Under the pieces are notes generated by a model. It had not been told where the DNA came from and did not search any database. It saw only the letters and a program-made list of their open reading frames with translations. A program made the position numbers and the translations under genes. Positions 19,301-19,633 of a stretch of DNA of 19,633 nucleotides are shown here, in pieces. Position 1 is the stretch's first letter; every line of letters starts with the position of its first letter. Source of the stretch: Novosphingopyxis sp038234155 (GTDB lineage Bacteria; Pseudomonadota; Alphaproteobacteria; Sphingomonadales; Sphingomonadaceae); contig JBBSUT010000034.1 of NCBI GenBank assembly GCA_038234155.1, forward strand, positions 1-19,633, in the 5' to 3' direction.

Positions 19301-19560
19301 CGCCCCTGCATGGTGCGAAAGCGCGGGACCAGATCCTTCACATAGCCTGTCGCCATATGCCCGTAATGCGGCAGGCCGTTGGCAAACGGCGGACCATCGT
19401 AGAAGACGAACTGGTTGGTCTTGCCGTCGATCTCTGCGGCGCGCTCATCAACCGAGCGCTCGAAAATCTTGTTCGTTTTCCAGAAGTCCAGGACCTCCGC
19501 CTCCATGCGCGGCACGTCGGGCGAGGGATCGATCGCGGGATAGGGCGTGGATTTGGACAA
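16396..19560 (-). CDS. ileS: Isoleucyl-tRNA synthetase, type 2 (eukaryote-like)
   Basis: A 1054-residue class I synthetase that charges tRNA-Ile. The HIGH motif is HYGH at residues 65-68 in GLPHYGHMATGYVKD, the KMSKS loop is KLSKR at residues 612-616, and the GWDTHGLP and TTPWTLPSN motifs are present, as is the editing-domain GTGIVHTAPAFGEDD. Length over 1000, the DYKTMDPTFMESVLWAFKTL segment and a C-terminal domain without the paired-Cys zinc finger of the shorter type 1 enzyme place it in the type 2 class, known for natural tolerance of mupirocin. The start is TTG at 19560; it is the only start codon between an upstream in-frame stop (19600-19602) and residue 19, and it gives the usual PYPAIDPSPDVP leader. 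The ribosome-binding site is weak. The gene lies on the same strand as the glycosyltransferase gene, with a 186-bp gap. Confidence 0.97.
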   Translation of the reverse strand: MSKSTPYPAIDPSPDVPRMEAEVLDFWKTNKIFERSVDERAAEIDGKTNQFVFYDGPPFANGLPHYGHMATGYVKDLVPRFRTMQGRRVERRFGWDTHGLPAEMAAEKELGISGRIAILDYGMDKFNDYCRESVLRYSNDWQYYVERMGRWVDFENDYKTMDPTFMESVLWAFKTLYDKGLVYRGSRVVPYSWAMQTPLSNFETRLDNSYRERQDPALTVLFKLSEPLRNGKPASLAAWTTTPWTLPSNLALAVGPAFDYAILEKDGAHVVIAEALTEAYGAELEGYEQVGSITGADLAGRFYEPLFPFFADAENAFQVFAADYVTLESGTGIVHTAPAFGEDDLALGRANGLPLIAPVDDQGNFTSEVPPYEGMNIFDANKDIIRDLKADGVVLRHETYLHNYPHCWRTDTPLIYKAIDAWYVEVTAFKDRMVELNQGIDWIPAHVKDGLFGNWLDNARDWNISRNRFWGCPIPVWLSDDPAYPRIDVYGSLDQIEADFGRRPADLHRPHIDAFTRPNPDDPTGRSTMRRVTEVLDVWFDSGSMPFAQLHYPFENKEQFETNFPADFIVEYMAQTRGWFYTLMVLSTALFDKAPFRSVICHGVVLGEDKQKLSKRLQNYPDPTQVLAEYGSDALRVYMLSSSLLAGGDLIIHSDSRGVQDALRRTILPLWNATYFFTLYANADGYKAQLRSDSKDEHDRYILAKTRQLVETLTARLEANDIPGAYGLIGPFLEVSNNWHIRRNRARFWGSEVTADKRDAFDTLYTMLVTVSTALAPLMPFVTETIYRGLTGADSVHLAAWPDVSGFPQEEALIRDMDLARDVCGAGLSTRVRQQIRLRQPLRALTIAHPEVDRLRPFGDTIADELNVKTIQFETDPTSVGDLVLKIDPRRIGKQLGSKMKEVISASKSGNWTRRDDGIVDIAGVEIGVEDYDLRVTTSNDQQDAQMFDGGRGTVVLDLELDEALRDEARARDFVRHVQDSRKAAGLDVSDRIIIRAEAEADGDLARALGIHRDYVLSETLAKGLDMDDAGQSAETFQIDGETTRIAVERVRTD

Positions 19561-19619
19561 TATGAAACGCTTTCGATGGAGGCCGGAGACTGCCCTCTGT
19601 CAGGTAATCGGCGGCGCGG

Positions 19620-19633
19620 TGCATTGCAATAAA
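19620..19633 (+). promoter_or_regulatory. Shortened TGC/GCA motif before ileS (cut by window edge)
   Basis: TGCATTGCAATAAA lies about 60 bases upstream of the ileS start and shares TGC-R-Y-TGCA-A with the right half of the three longer motifs (compare TGCGTTGCAACC). The window ends here, so the full site cannot be judged. Weak evidence on its own. Confidence 0.2.

Noticed and set aside
16945..19632. 895-codon open frame on the plus strand
   Set aside because: It lies wholly antisense to ileS. Long antisense frames are common where third codon positions are G/C-rich, and the product is Arg/Gln/His-rich with no family features.

Overview
The window looks like chromosomal DNA of a high-G+C alphaproteobacterium, most likely a sphingomonad (Sphingomonadales). 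This is judged from G/C-ending codon use, the gene families present and the glnB-glnA order; no database search was possible. Nearly all of it is ordinary chromosome. No CRISPR array, transposase, integrase or phage gene was seen.

Layout. (1) 2-997 (+): the 3' end of a PQQ-dependent alcohol dehydrogenase-like gene that enters from the left edge and has a strange repetitive tail. (2) 1106-3021 (+): glnB and glnA, the PII signal protein and glutamine synthetase, closed by a clear terminator at 3044-3073. (3) 3074-3929: a patch of different character holding one small four-helix membrane protein gene on the minus strand, shared short repeat words and an AT-rich palindromic stretch. (4) A flavodoxin-like gene (minus) diverges from recJ (plus). 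(5) 6306-6486: tandem tRNA-Glu genes (TTC and CTC anticodons). (6) 6668-9030 (+): proB-proA, the first two steps of proline synthesis from glutamate, overlapping by ATGA. (7) 9041-9127: an inverted-repeat element in the convergent gap. (8) 9138-16209 (-): a large secreted beta-propeller/amidohydrolase, a GH130-family enzyme and a two-domain GT4 glycosyltransferase. (9) 16396-19560 (-): ileS of the long, eukaryote-like (type 2) class.

How the parts fit. The left half centres on glutamate: PII and glutamine synthetase make glutamine from it, tRNA-Glu carries it, and ProB/ProA turn it into proline precursor. Gene order alone does not prove co-regulation, but a TGC-rich near-palindrome (TGC-T-GC-G-Y-T-GCA) recurs before glnA, proB and the glycosyltransferase gene, and a shorter version lies before ileS. 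That is the best sign of a shared regulatory layer here. The glycosyltransferase/GH130 pair is the least-characterised functional unit: an apparent make-and-recycle cassette for an unidentified, possibly mannose-containing glycan or glycoside.
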